A stretch of DNA of 64,000 nucleotides. Source: Telmatactis stephensoni. Its lineage: Eukaryota; Cnidaria; Anthozoa; Actiniaria; Isophelliidae. The stretch lies in contig JALIZF010001780.1 in the NCBI GenBank assembly GCA_029948255.1, positions 310,001-374,000 on the forward strand, read 5' to 3'. This document shows positions 10,603 through 25,500 of this stretch, one piece after another. The position numbers and the translations under genes are program-made. Under the pieces are notes generated by a model. That model ran no database searches. It was given only the letters and a program-made list of their open reading frames with translations, and was not told the origin of the DNA. How positions within the stretch are numbered: position 1 is the first letter of the stretch; each line of letters starts with the position of its first letter.

Positions 10603-13600
10603 TCAGAGATAAACAACTTTTTGGTTGTCTTGCTTTTGTTGTTTCTTGTAGTACTTCTTAAGATTACGCAACCATGTTTTAGGATGTCCAGCCAAAAATG
10701 TGTTCTTCAGCGCGGGATCAACTGCTCCTTCAAGCTGGCATAGGATAGTTATTTTGGTTGCGTGGTCACCACTTTCAGAAGGACGAAGTATTATCCCACA
10801 CGTGTGAGTTATGAGCCTACAGTAAAGCAACACACACATTACTTATGTATAGTAGCGTTTCTTGAATAGTCGTTTAATAACCTAAATCAAAACACACATC
10901 CTTTGGAAAGTTTAAAGGCACAGATGCAACATTGCGTGGAGTGTTGCATGATTGTGTGTCCCACCCCTGCAATGTGTGTCCAGGCCTTGTAAGTCAACAT
11001 TATACATGATTATTGGGCTACGTTGCGTTGGGTCTGCGCCTCGGAGTGGAGCTAATTGCACGGACTTGAAACCCCGTCCAGTCCTCATTGTCGGCCTTTA
11101 AACATTACTTCAAGTCCGCTTTAGGGAAAGATATTTACTGAATCAATTATGCTTTCTAGACTTTATACAGGATTGTTAAGAAATACGCTCGAAATTAATG
11201 ACGTGACTTACTCTAGTGGTTTTTGTTTCTTTCTGGTCAGCGTGTCAGCTTTTTCAGAATCTTTGATGACGTCTTGTCGTTTCCACGACATCAAGTGACA
11301 TGGTGGATCGGTCTCCTCTCGGTCCATTGTCTCGAATGTCAAATCACGCTTGTTCACAGGACTGAAATCGATTTCGAGGGTATATTCAAAGAATAAGCGT
11401 TACAGGGACAAGAAGCGGGACAAGTCCCAATCTGGTGTGCACTGCTTAATAGCGCTGCGCGTTGGTTCTAAACATAGCTCATGTAATACTTAACAAATAG
11501 ATTCCATTTTTCCGTGTTTCGTCGAGTGGCGTGACTGTTGTTCTCACCACATTTTGACGTCTTCTGTGCATCGATTAGAGTACAGACGCACGGAAAAATG
11601 GAATCTATCTGTTTTATATAATATTTATCGAAACATTCCAACTAATCAGAGCGCGCGTAAGATTCGATGACGCCATCTATGTGTGTGTACTCTAATCACA
11701 CATGGTTGTTCGACCAATCAGAGCGCGGGTAATATGCCAATTATTATATAAATTGTAATAGATGCATGACTAAGACAAACGTTGTGAAACCGTAATCGTG
11801 CTGAAAAGACGGAGAAAAATACATTTTATCTAGAAATGTCTAGAAAACAAGTACCCTGGGTACCAGAGGCCCGAGAGGGATTGGGGAGGAGAGAGAGAGG
11901 GGGAGGGGGCGAGGTAGAAAACAAACTGCAGACATCAGAAATGTGGTGCGTTTGTCTGTTGTGACGTCACTGACGCACTCCGCTTTTCAGCAAGACACGT
12001 GTTTTACGTTTACAAGACTTTTATACAATGAACATTTTTTTAATTTGTTGGCTTTTATTTTGTAGCTGGAACAGCAGCAAGTGATAACATCTGCGCATGT
12101 CTCCCACTTATATTGTCTTGGACAAATGGATAATTTTGAAAGGATAATCTCTAGCTGTTCGTACCTCTGCACTCGACTTTAACGCTCTGAAAAACTTTGG
12201 GTAGACTATATACGACCCTCTTTATGAGAGAGGTAGCCTTGAGCCAGGTTAAAACCGTAATTGAGGCCACTTCCGTCCAGCGGTTCGCGCATACTCGTCA
12301 TGTTATCACTTGCTGTTAGCTGGGATAGGTAAACGAGGCGACATCGATTGTTTCCGCTTTACATCAAATCAATTCAAATCTGAGTCATTTTGAATTTATG
12401 GGATTTGTCGCGGGGAGATTCTCGTCCCCACAAAACAATAACAGCATGCAGAGAAATTATGCTATGGTTGGGCGCTTTATTTTGGATCGTTCCATCTCAA
12501 GACTAATGCCCTGTTTATTACTTGGGTTAGCTGTGGCAGACCAAGACTAGATCTGTGTTGCGGCGGTCGTCAAACGAGCAAGTGTGTAAAATTACCCAGA
12601 TGGCCTTTACAAGCAAGCTGTGTTACTCGGGCTTCCTCGTAAACGGGTGAACGCTATCATAGCGTCTTGTATGAACTTATGAAAGAGGATTCTCCATGGT
12701 AACCAGAATAACTCTTTTGTTTACTTTTTACTGGGGACAACAGCAAAAGCAACAGTTATCCCGGCTACCAGGGACACCTCGCCTTCATATAGATAAGGCC
12801 TAAGTTCGTTGTACATATGTAATGTTTGCTTCAGTAAAAGTGCTACTGTAATACACTCACCAGTAGATTATTTTTGAGTGTTTATCAGACTTGAGAACCT
12901 GGATCTCAGAAAACGTTTTGTCCCATTCCTCTCTGTGCTTCCAATCAGTGATAAATATAACACCTGAAATGATTTGAAAATGTTTACGTTACATGTCAAC
13001 ACTGATCAAAGATAATCAAATTTGATTGCTACTAGAGACTGTTTCATAACTCTGGTGAACTAATTTTGTACCGCTTCTTAGCAGTGCTTGTCTTTTTTCA
13101 TACCTATGTAAAAAAATGCGACACTGAGACTGTGTATGTTGCTTGTGCTTATGTCACTAGTGAAAAGACAAGCACTGCTAATGAGCACTACATTACTGAG
13201 TCTGTGTATGTTGCTTGTGCTTATGCTTATGTCACTAGTGAAAAGACAAGCAGCACTGCTAATGAGCAGTACATTACTGAGTCTGTGTATGTTGCTTGCG
13301 CTTGTGCTTATGTCACTAGTGAAAAGACAAGAACTGCCAATGAGCGGTATACATTACTGAGTCTGTGTATGTTGCTTGTGCTTATGCTTATGTCACTAGT
13401 GAAAAGACAAGCAGCACTGCTAATGAGCAGTACATTACTGAGTCTGTGTATGTTGCTTGTGCTTGTGCTTATGTCACTAGTGAAAAGACAAGAACTGCCA
13501 ATGAGCGGTATACATTACTGAGTCTGTGTATGTTGCTTAGCTTGTGCTAACTTATGTTTGTGTCGCTAGAGTGAATCAGACTTAAAACGGCACATCTGCT

Positions 13601-16600
13601 ACACTCAGATGTTGTGTGTGAGCAGTGCGACTGAGTGCTCGAAAGCCCGAAAATAAATCTTCTAAAATATTAAATTAAGATGCCTTACATGTTTCAAATG
13701 GGATCTCCACGGATGGAATGATAACCTGGAGAAGAGAAACAAGAAAAGGAAACGTTGTGGTCTTTGTACTGTGATACGAACACTATGGGAGTAATAATAC
13801 TAATAATAACAACTTTATTTACTGAGGGTAGCACTAAATAGTGTACAACACTAGTAAATCTAATATAATCTGAATACATTTATAAAAAAAATTATAATTC
13901 GCAAAGTAGGAGTGAGACTAAGCACAAAAATAGCAAGGTTAGGAACACTAGGCGTATCCATGTTTCTTTTGCTTTTGGAGTGCTCTATAATACTATTTCG
14001 ATTTCCTGGTTCGTAAACAAACGTTTGAAAGTATGCACATGCGTGCAGTGTGCTTTTATAAACCACGTGTTCACGAATTCTTTAGCTAATCAGAATGCAC
14101 CTTTTATGGTAGTTTTTGCTTTTGCTCAACTAGGACTAACAAGGCATCAGATGGATATTTTCATGTAAAATTATTTTCACAATCGTCTCAATGAGCTTTA
14201 CAATCTAAAAACTACTGCATATTTTCAATTTCAGTTTTGACCAATTGAAATGAAAGCATAAGCGCGCATACTGTGTACTCTAATAAAGTGCGCACGCATA
14301 CAAACATCCTATGCCAGTCAGAGCGCGCGTTTCCTTAATATAGAAAGGTAAGATTAAGGCCAGGACATAAGATGTAACATTGTCTACAACAATGCGAGCA
14401 ACACAATGTTGCACCGTGCGTCCACCTCTGCAAATGTTGTTCTCGATGTTGCGCGCAACAATTGCAGGTTTGGGATCCAGTTCTATTTCTGCACATTTCC
14501 TGCAGCTATTTCTGCAACATTGCAGGGGTGCACACGGTGCAACTGTGTTGAGTGCGATGTTGCTTAAAACGTTGAAGGAATGGTTGTTGAAGGAATGGTG
14601 TTACAGTCAGGCTTTCCGTCCACACTACATAAAACGGTGTTTCTGTTTTGTTTGAGAAAACACGTTTCAGTATGGATGCGTTTATCGAGATTAATGTGGA
14701 CTTAGTCTAACTACGCTCAGCTGAGTATCATTTCTATATTTCTTACCCGTCGTATTGTCCCGTCCTTCATTGGTTTCATCCATTCCTCATATTCCTTCTT
14801 TTTCTTGGTGATTGTCCACCAATCAGTCGGCTCGTCGTCCCAGCTGTGAAGTTTACGAAATACATCGTCTGGTGTTTGTGGAACGATTTCGTCTTGAGGA
14901 GCTGACTCTATTTCTTCTGTTTCGTCTGGGAGATTAAAGTTGAGATAATTAAGAAGTTGTAACAAGTAACATCATTCCATCATTGCCCTTAAGATGGACA
15001 ATTTTGTCCGAAAGCTTGGTAGAAAATTAAAAAGATAACGTAGTTGAAATTGTTTATTCCAGGTTATCAAAAGTGTACGTTTTACACCACTAGGGTTGCT
15101 CAAAACTTGTGACAAAAAAACAAAACAAAACAAAACAAAAACAACAACAACAACAAAAACAACAACAACAACTTCAATACAGGTGCTGGGAGATATTTAC
15201 AAAACCTATGGTTTTTCTGCTGATCAAAGTGTATCCTCTCGCAAATACGTACAAAGCATTATATCTCTGAGATACATTCACCAAATTTTGTGACATTTGA
15301 CATTTTGTTCTTTGACCATAAAGGGATTTTCTATGAAATATTGAGTTTACATGGATGTCCTTCTTATGAGATGCTTTAAAACGTTTTCATGCGCTTGTGC
15401 CCATAACGTTATTTCAGTCAATTGCTGCTTCAATTCACAATTTGATTTAGCAAACGCGACATGAGAACAGGGCGCGAGATGACGAATATATCACATTTGT
15501 TCACTGCGCGACGCCCCATTCATAATGGTAATTAAACTGAGTAGAGTGCAATTTGGGCCGAAATCATATGAGTGATTACAAAACTGCACGACCGCGTAGC
15601 GGGAGTTTGATAATCACGAGTATGATTTCTGGCCCAAAATTGCACGACACGAAGTTCAATTTCCACTTAATTATATCCATTTTGAAATCTCAACTTTTTT
15701 GCTCTACTTTTTAAACAAAAATGTGAAAAAAATCTCACAGCTTGACAGCAATCAAATGGCCTTTTTGATTCTTGTATATGATTGGCTGATAATAAAAGAC
15801 ACTGTTTTGTGATTGGTTGGTAAAAAAGATGCGATTAATGAAGCAAAAGGATGCAATTTAGGAATTAATCGCACACTTTTTAACCAATCAGATTGCAGAA
15901 ATCACCAGTGATTTCAAAATGGATATAATTAAGGACGCCATTTCACTTGTTTTCGCGTCCCGGTAATTTGGAACAAAAGCCGTCAGCGTGCACGACGTCT
16001 TCGTTCACGTCGCATCGCGTTTGCCAAATCAGTCTAATTTCAAGAATAAAACAAAACTGCTTTGCGCAAGAAAAGCTCACAAAACTCGGGAAAGAAGGGA
16101 ATTATTGTTTTGTTCTCATTCTAAACTGGAGATGTAATACCTTAAATGAGTCCCCCCACCCAACCCCACCTTGTGCGATTGGAGCGTCCTCTTTACAGAT
16201 TTCGAAGAACCTGTCGATGTCCTCGTTTGCGGCATGGTCTTCACGTGCGTGTTCCTCTTGGATTTCATCCTCTATGTTCTCAGGAGGAGGTCCTTCGTAG
16301 GTTTGGGCAACATTCTAAACATAACGAACACCAAAGGGTTAACTTTGATTTATGGTGCCTCGATGTAGCTAGTCGATGATTGACCACGCTTCAATTTTTT
16401 ATTTCACGGGGAAAATTATTTAAAAACACCTTAAATTAGTGCAATATCTCTTCTATTGAGGACAATAGCACTTAATCTCAAGTTTGCGTTTGCATTTAAA
16501 TCTCGACATTAGCCTATCCCGGAATCCAGAGGCGCTTTATAAGGAGAATTAAGCACTGAACGCGATCTAAAGGCGAGCAAAGCGCGATCTCTTTTTACGC

Positions 16601-19084
16601 TAAATAGCTGTTATTTTGAATTTGCGACCCGTCAATGGCTGATAGCTTGGCCTTGAAACGATGCTGGCGTTACCCTGACGTAAATCGTTGGTATGGACTC
16701 TTATTTACCACAGTTCTCAACCAATCAGAAACTGATTGATTGTGGTAAAAACGCGACGAAACGTGTCAGCACCGTTGTCTGAGTTTCAACCAATCAGATT
16801 GCGAGATTTTGTTTAATGTTGTAAAAAACGCATTTTATACCCAGTCTTATCCTTACCGTGCTATTAAGCAGAACGTCTTTACCAAACAGCCTTTCATCTT
16901 CGTCCTCTTCAGCCTGTTTTTGATCTTTTTTCGTTTTGTCAATACTTTCTGTACGAATCGTATAGCTAACACGATATGTCTTGGCACCAGTCTCCTTGTC
17001 CGTGTCTTCTAGTCGTTTCCAGGTTTCCTTAACGTTCTCTCGTCGCACGTCATCATATCTTTCTTCAATCACGTCCTCCATCTTGCCTGACTGTTAATCA
17101 ACCAACCAGAGGACAGATTTATCAAAAGCACACATGTATGGGTTGAGTAAGGCCTTTAGTCTGAGAAGGACCTAGCTAACAGTCTCTTTTCTTTTCTATT
17201 CTTATCTTTTTCTTCCCTTAACTTCCCTTTACTATATATCCTTTCCTTTCGTTTCCTTATCATCCCTTCCCTTTCCTTTTCCTTAAGATAATAGCACGTA
17301 TTTGCTATTTTAAATTCGAGGATAAATAAATTTTATTGTATTATTTTAGAGTGGTTTTCATAAATCCGTGACATGAATACTAACAGTTAATGTGTAATAG
17401 TCAAATGTGTATTAGTTGCGAGCGAAGCGACACTAATCTTGCAGTGGAATCCCTATGTGTCATGCGCGGCGTGTTTATAGACCAGCTCTGAACTCGACTT
17501 TATGGTAGGCATTGCCGGATTTCATATCGTGAGAGCCTGGGTACGAGTCCCTGAATATGTCCCTGACAGCAAGTGTCCGGATTCCCATACATTTCTTTGT
17601 AATTTTTTCAGTTTTGGAGTGGCTGTATCTTGCTCAATATTAAACCGATTAATACCAAACTTAAGAATATTGTTAAGCTTGATATGCTCTTTCCGAATAT
17701 GTGGGTCTTGAGTTGATTGGCGCAATATTCAGGGACTCGTACCCAGGCTCTCACGATATGAAATCCGGCAATGTACGTAGAGTGAACGATGATTCGTGAC
17801 GTCATCGAAATATGTTTGGAATAATTGGAATTAATTATGCCAAGATGACAACTGCACTCACAACGCGAAAACTGGTTACAACTGGTTACGAGCAGTTGTG
17901 AGATAGGTGGATTTAGTTGTGTTTTTACCTTTGTTATATGTGCGAAACAGCATGGCGACATTATATGAATTAGGATTCAGCTGGGTTTTTTCAGAGGTAA
18001 ACCATTGTTATTCACAACTATTATCAAGTTGTTTATGTTACTAAAAGTATGCATCAAGGTCACAAAATGCTAAGTGATATTTCTAGGGTAGGGCAATGTT
18101 CTTTTACGAGCTTTTTTATTCAGTGATCGAAGCCGGGGGGGGGGACTCCATTGTAAAAGGATCGGGTATGCTCGTCGTATCTCTTAGGGGTAGCGATTTG
18201 GTATCTGTTAGGGTGTTAAAATTGAAGCTTAGAGTTTTAGCATTTCCTGGTCTCTTTTGGGGTATCAAAAGAGCCCATCGCTTATTATCTTGTTCTCAAA
18301 TGGAAGAAATTTTCCCAACAAAAGCATGTCGACCATCCAATTTTGTGTTCATAATAATGATGTTCATTAGCTTGTTATCTCTTAGGGATTAAAAAATCAT
18401 CCAGCCACGTCCTTTTAAAAAGACTTTCGGTATCTTTTACTGGTATTTTTGAAAATTTTCGACGAGCATACCCGATCCTTTTTAGAGTTCCCCCCCCCCC
18501 TCCCCCCGGCCAGGGGATCGAAGCTAAATTCAGGCTGCAAGACGATAAGTTGTATTCTAACGTTCTTCTAAGAGGTAAAGTCTCACAGACACCCACATCA
18601 TATATCGCTAAAATTTCTGGTGAACCGAAACTTTGCTTTATTTACACAGACTACTCTCACTAGTTCAGCTGGATGTTTTTTTAAGACATGCACATCAACC
18701 AAATCAACATTTACATGTATTCTTTGTCAGATTCTCTGTAATACAAAAGTATTCTTTATCCACCACAGGGTGCGATTCATATTTTTTATAAACAAACTCT
18801 AATCAGTTTTTTCCAGAACTCTGGAACTCACTTCCATCTCAGTTCAATAAGGCCTAGTTCGATCAAACGTCGCATCTCACATGTGCTGAATTTAATACAA
18901 ATGAGATGATAATGAATAGAAACAAAAGATTTGACGAATTTTTTTGCATTAAATTCGGCACATGTGAGATGCGACGTTTGAACTAGGCCTAAGAAATATC
19001 ACAAGCCTTTCGTCCTTCAAATCAACTCTTAAAACTCATTTGTTTAAATTAGCTTTTAATTTGTATAAGCGCTTAATAAGCATC

Positions 19085-19121
<37 letters not shown>

Positions 19122-22100
19122 CATCATCATCATCATCATCATCATTATTATTATTATTACCATTATTAGTATTAATTATTTAGCTTATTATTGTAATATA
19201 TATTTTCTTAATTTTTCTTTTCTTTAGCGCCTAGAGCAGTTCTGTATAGGCCCTATATGAATACTCATTATTATTATTAGTGGTATAGTTAGTTTTATAA
19301 TCAATGCTATTGTATTGTACAGGCTGGTGTTATATTGTGGACTAGACAGATGTCTGGAATATGGGTGCATTGAGTTACGATTATTATGTAATGGTATTAA
19401 CAGGGATTATTAATTGTCTGGTACGTGATTATGTTATTTGCATTAAAGTCGCCTGGTTCCCTGTGCCTTTACGTATTTCTCTGGAGAGAGCATGTCTACC
19501 ACACCCGACTCCCACCCCTCCCTCTTTACATCTTGACGTCATTCGTGGTTGTGATAAATGGACTGTCATCAAGAGCAAGCAGCCGAGAATTTCAATGACA
19601 TATTTTCATCCCAAAACAGAGAGATAATAAGCATAATCCTTGTGTAATACAATCCTTAATTACTCTTCTTATGCTGTGATTTATTCCGATATTCGACCTC
19701 GTTACGGTTAGAAGCAAAGAACATCACAAATCACGCAACATGTTTTTCAGTGTTTTCAGTAAAACGAACCCTGCATTGCAGGGATGCCTGTCGGGTCACA
19801 AAGGTAATACATAGTTTAACCCAAACATGTTACTTTCTTTACACCTAATTCAAAACACTATAAACATCCATATGAATAAACCACTGACCTCAAGCGAAGG
19901 AAAAAATCACATGCAAGATTGAGGTTGCTTTAGAAGTAGCTTTTGAAGGGAGGGGAGGGGTGGTGGTCATTACAAATTCATCGCTCACCACTTTTATTAT
20001 CTCGAAAACCAGACCACTTATACACGCTGTTTCGCCATATGGCCTGTTGAAATTCATTTACAGCCATTTCAATCCAATACAGAGTTATTTGCTCATCAGG
20101 AGTACATGTTTTCATCGTGCAATGGTTTACCAGCCCTTGAGAGTCTGCGTTCAACATTCGCACAGCCGTGCACATTTGCAGGCAGCAAGCAATAGAAATG
20201 TCACGCACTTTCCTAAGGCCTTACAAATACTTCGCTAGGTAAGACACTCAATGCTGGATTTCAACCCCTATGGCTGTAAACATAAGGAATATTTCACGTA
20301 CCTGTTGATTGGCTTTCTTTTCACTTGGTTGTGTACTTAGTTCGTCTCTGCGTGAGTCTTTTTTCAGTTCGTCGTTCTCCGACGGAGTATTGACCGATTG
20401 TTGATCGTTTGTCTGTGCTTCTGGCCTATCAGTAGGTTTATCCAAAACAACAAACGCTTCCACTCGAGCGGGCTTTCGCTTCTCCGATTTATCTTCGACG
20501 ACGTTTGCAGGGGGCGACTCAAACTCGAAGCTATCTTTACCGGCCTCGACAGTTTCGGAAGTATTCGGCTCGGCTAGAGGTTGATCGATAGCCGGTCGTG
20601 CATCTAAGGACTCAAATTCTTCGTCCTCGGCTTGTGCTAAAGGGGCTGTTTTTCCAGCGTCTTTTTCCTCTTCTGCTATTTTCTCGAGGCGCCGTTCAGT
20701 GGGGCTTGACTGTTTTTCTGTTGCGAAGAAAATAATATATTCAAGTCTAGTATGTTCTTGGCATAACTGGCAATGTGTCAGTTACTGTTGAAAACACCGA
20801 AACACTTTGGAAAAATAACTTTAGCACACAATTTAACCTCCAAAAGCTTCTCTTGGTCAGTGTTCCACTAAAACCAAAAAGCTATCGTAATTTCTTTTTT
20901 TCATATCCTGTTTAATTATTCCCACTGCGGTCGTTTTCAATGGCGTATGTCAAATTTAGATTGATCGGTAATTTAGTTGATAAAAACTAGCAATTGATAA
21001 ATTGCTGGCCTTGAAACTTCATATCAAATGCAAACGAAATTTTATTCAAAATAATTTTTGAAAAATTTTCAATTCAATTCTAATAGATTTTTAAGTAGAC
21101 GGAAAATACATTCGTCGTTTATGTACACAATATATAATTTAGACTTAAACATAGTTAACATATTAACTATGACTTAAATAATTCAGTTTTATCTGATCCA
21201 GACAAATCTAAAGATGACATCCTTTGATATGAAAATTTCAAATTCAAATATTTCAAAGTGTAGTGCAGTAAAAAGAGAGTATTATATGGATACTTGTGGC
21301 TGAAAAATCATTTATTTGTGAAAGCAAATTTCAAATCTAATGCTTGAATGGCCGTTTCCCAAGATACGGTTGAGTGACTCGTGTACTAGCCAAAGCCTCG
21401 TTCTCGCTACACTAGTTGTTTAAAAACTTTGTTATTAGAGCGAATTCGTATACCGCAATTTTATATGCTAATGAGCTCGGCTTATATTCAAATGAGCTGT
21501 TTGAAGTTGCACGAACAAGAAAAAAGCCCAAAACACCGTAAAAATGCATGTTAACAAAAGACGTATGTCTAAAGTCAATGTCCAGTGGACAGTGTTAATC
21601 AGCTTTTGCAAAAAGTCGATCAGTAAACCGGTGTGAACCAAGCTAAGCTTTGAACAGTTCTAAAAAACTGTTTTTGTTTTGTTTTGTTTTGTTTTTCGAT
21701 GCTGAAAGAATAGCTGACTTTGAAAAATGAAAATAAAACTGATAATTTTTATTTCCCTTTACGTATTTTGCAGTTAATTGCCGTTTTGCAGTTATTTTTT
21801 ATTAGTTTTCGCAAGGTAGTACAGGTCATTAAAATATTCAGAGCCATTAGCATGTAAAAGTGCGATATACGAATTCGCTCTATTGTGTAAATCATATATT
21901 GTTTACTACAGCTGCTTTATTTTGAATTCGTCTAATATGTCAGTACACGATAGTATGCACTGAGACCGAGGATTTGGCTAGTACAGCACTCACTCAACTG
22001 TATCTTGGGAAACCGCGGCCATTATGTGCCTCGGGGGGAGAGGGTATCCCCAAATATGTACATCTAAAAAGGACACTCGAAAACATACGCTTTTTGACTC

Positions 22101-22504
22101 TCCTGTTAGAAGTAAATAATTCATTGTTTTATGTCTATAACAATTCATTGAATTTGAAAACACATCTTTTTTTTGCTATAAAAATGTAATAATTTGTACA
22201 GCCATGTCAATATGACGAAATGACGAAAGTTAATAAAATTAATAAAATAAGATATATGTCATCAAACAAATTTAAGCAAAGCTAGAAAGGGAGAAAATAA
22301 TTAATGAAAATGATGCGTTCTTAACTAGTGTGAATAGAGTATTGTGCAGTGTACAACAGTAGCCTTTGTAACCGCGTTAGAAAGTAATGACCTTCGATCA
22401 AATAACAACAACAATAATAACACAATTACAATAACAACAACAACAACGTATTGGCCGTACAATTTCCAAACTGTTGACTCTTGAATTGCATTTTTCACTG
22501 TTTT

Positions 22505-22585
<81 letters not shown>

Positions 22586-25500
22586 CGATCGATCGATCGA
22601 TCGATCATTTTTTTGGACAAGGTCGCGGTTACAAAAGTCGTATACTAATGTTCAAGAAAACCTTACCAAATTAGCCCTTTTCCACCCTACCCGGATAAAA
22701 ATGTACTACGGACATCTACACTTTCAAATGACATCCTCGTCACGCATTCACCTGTCACATAATATAGCAGATGGTAGAGCCACATTTAGGTTATATGGTG
22801 AGCTTGATTTTACATTAAACAACCGACAGCTAGAAGTAACTAGCTAGAGTCTCCCACATTTATAAACATCTATACAACTTCCCTTTGTGCCGGGTAGCTT
22901 GCTCCAAGGAATACATTGAAGTCTTGGACAGGGCTAACAATACTTTTCAATTAAATATTAAGGAGGCACTAGTTCATATCCTCTGGGAGAAACCCTCGTT
23001 AAATAAGTACCACTTATTAGATGTTTTCTTGTGTATTACGGGCTGATATTTTACGAGTCGCGTATGTATTTTGCCGAGCCTTTAGGCGAGGCAAAATACG
23101 AGCGATGAGTAAAATGTCAGCCCGTAATACACAAGAAAATATCTAATAAAGGATTTATTATATAACTGCTTCTTAGTTTCCTATTCTCCGATTGTTTTAT
23201 GTAAAATATGGCCACCCAGTATTCAACTATGTAATACGGCATATAATACGGCCTCATATTTGCTTAGTTCTCTCATCCTTATATGGTAAAATTACGTCAT
23301 AGTTATATAATAAACAACTTTATGATATCAATTTAAAATTATCTTTGAATTTTTTTCGTACGCAATTACCCTTATTTACATATCCCTTATTATTTAGTGG
23401 TTAAATTTTCTTTATCTAGAACAGAAGGTTGACAACTAGCTTCCTCCACAGCTTGCAGTGGTGTAGGTTAAGGTACAATCAAGTTCTTGAATCATCCAAG
23501 GATACTAGGTTCTATGCTAAAATTCTGCCGAGTTTTGGGGGTTCGCGACCGCATGATAAACACGATGGAACGTGAAATTCACGTTCACTGATTTTGTCAA
23601 TTTTGGATGACAAAATTCACACTTCAGGCAATTCTTTAAAATAATATTTTTTTGAGAAAACTAGCTTATACGATGCACAAAGGTGAACCTGTGTGATTTC
23701 GGTTTTGGAGGAATACACAGAATTTAAGATTAACGCTTCACATGCAGTTTTCCAAATGGAGCACAGCTGAAGAAAGAAATGAGTTTAGCAACAAAATCAA
23801 CAGGACGAAAACTAACCTTGATCACGAGTTGTTTTTGGTAAGATTGAGAGGAAAAACATATAGGAATATTAAATGAACAAATATAAGTTTAAAAAGAAAT
23901 TACTTGTTTACCTCGACTAAGCGTATTACACAAGCGTTAAGTTATTTCGCACACGTGTGAAACGCAAAAAAATATTTTTCGTATGCTAGGCAATTTTCAA
24001 GGATCATTAGAATCAGTCTAAACTAAGTAGAGAAATAGCTAAATAACAAGAAAAAGTCAAAGATTTTTGGAGCAAACGCCCGGCAAAACGTTGAACTACA
24101 CGCAGTTTTGAGAATGAGACCAAAACTTGTTGATGCCCAATTTCATCGCATAATGAGGTCATAATGCGGAATAAGAGAATCTACATTTGTCTCTAGAAAA
24201 TCTTAAGTATATAAGTTAACATTTATATTATAGTCCATTAAAATTTCAACATTTTCACTCACTATTCATTAACAGTTTGTCCAATATAGGTCACGTACAG
24301 TACAGTAAAGTGCACGCCATATATCCGTGAAATAAACTTGTTATGTATTGTCTTATTGCACACACTAGTTGATATCACTGAAGCAAAACAGTGCAAATAA
24401 CAATAGCAAGGTATCTAGTGATTTTCATTTGACCATGAAAGATTAGTCAAACTAAGGCCTAGTTCAAACGTCGCATCTCACATGTACCGAATTCAATGCA
24501 AATTAGTCAAATCTTTTGTTTCTACTCATTATCATCTCATTTACAATGAATTCAGCACATGTGAGATGCGACGTTCGAACTAGGCCTAATAGTTGGAAGT
24601 AGACTCTAAAGCCATTGTTTTCTTTTGTTTAGTATCAATTACTACAAGGGTCCTACAAACTAAATAATCATTTTTCTTTCACGGTCAAATGAAAATCACT
24701 CTATTATGCGCTAAATAGTAGGGTTTTTTTTACGGATATATGGCGTGCACTCTATTATTTCGTCTTTTTTCTATCCTTTTTCTAATTCACATATTAAACT
24801 ATAGTTATTTTCCTTAGGAACCATGACGTAAAACCGACACGCGTTCAAACTTTTGTTAAGACTTATCAAATTAAACGTCAAACGCTACATGCAGTTCTAT
24901 TGTCAGTAGACAGCTCCGAAGTGAATGTGTACATCATGCACTAGAAAAATGAAAACATCGAGTTATGTTATGAATGTTTTTCCTAAATTGGTTGCAAATA
25001 AGGCACTAGATATATCCAAGTCTTAAATGTCAATAAACCTTGAATTGTAAATGATTTATCAATTGAATTCGTACTCTATTCAGCATTCTGCTCACCGAAT
25101 AATATTTAATATTTATAAAGCGCAATTCTCAATATAATATAATCAAATGCGGCAATCATCACGGAAGGTCGGATCAAACTACAACCGTGAATTTCTTCAA
25201 TCCCAAATAATCTGTAGTACTTGTAGTAGCTTTGAAGGCGTTTAAAGCATCAATAATTGGACCTCAAATTCGAAAAAGACATTTATAGGAAAATAGGATG
25301 TTTAGCAAGCTCAACATTCTTTACCATGTTGACCACTGGTAGCCATTACTGTCTACATTTTTAACTTTCCCATATTCCACAGGAAGCCCGCGCGATGCAT
25401 GCGCGGAGAAATTTTCCATCTGCTCTACTAGAGGCCATGCATGTACCAGACGAATACTCCTGGGACCAGTTGTTCGAAAGCGGGTTATTGCAACTCCAGG

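Larger units (their letters stand above)
10603..14925 (-). other. START-domain exons of gene A
   Basis: Five exons (179, 37, 103, 150 and 214 nt) encode the lipid-transfer domain. Intron phases in order are 0, 1, 2, 2. Gene B shows the same phases and the same 37- and 103-nt exons. This block is the best anchor for assigning the gene. Confidence 0.8.
24308..24752. mobile_element. TA-flanked element with AGTGCACGCCATATATCCGT ends
   Basis: Ends are AAGTGCACGCCATATATCCG and the complement of GAGTGCACGCCATATATCCG, each next to TA. The element is interrupted by the MITE at 24418-24701. Removing that MITE leaves about 160 bp. Confidence 0.7.

Noticed and set aside
13066..13550. Overlapping open frames of up to 151 aa
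   Set aside because: They are translations of a minisatellite whose units happen to lack stops in several frames.
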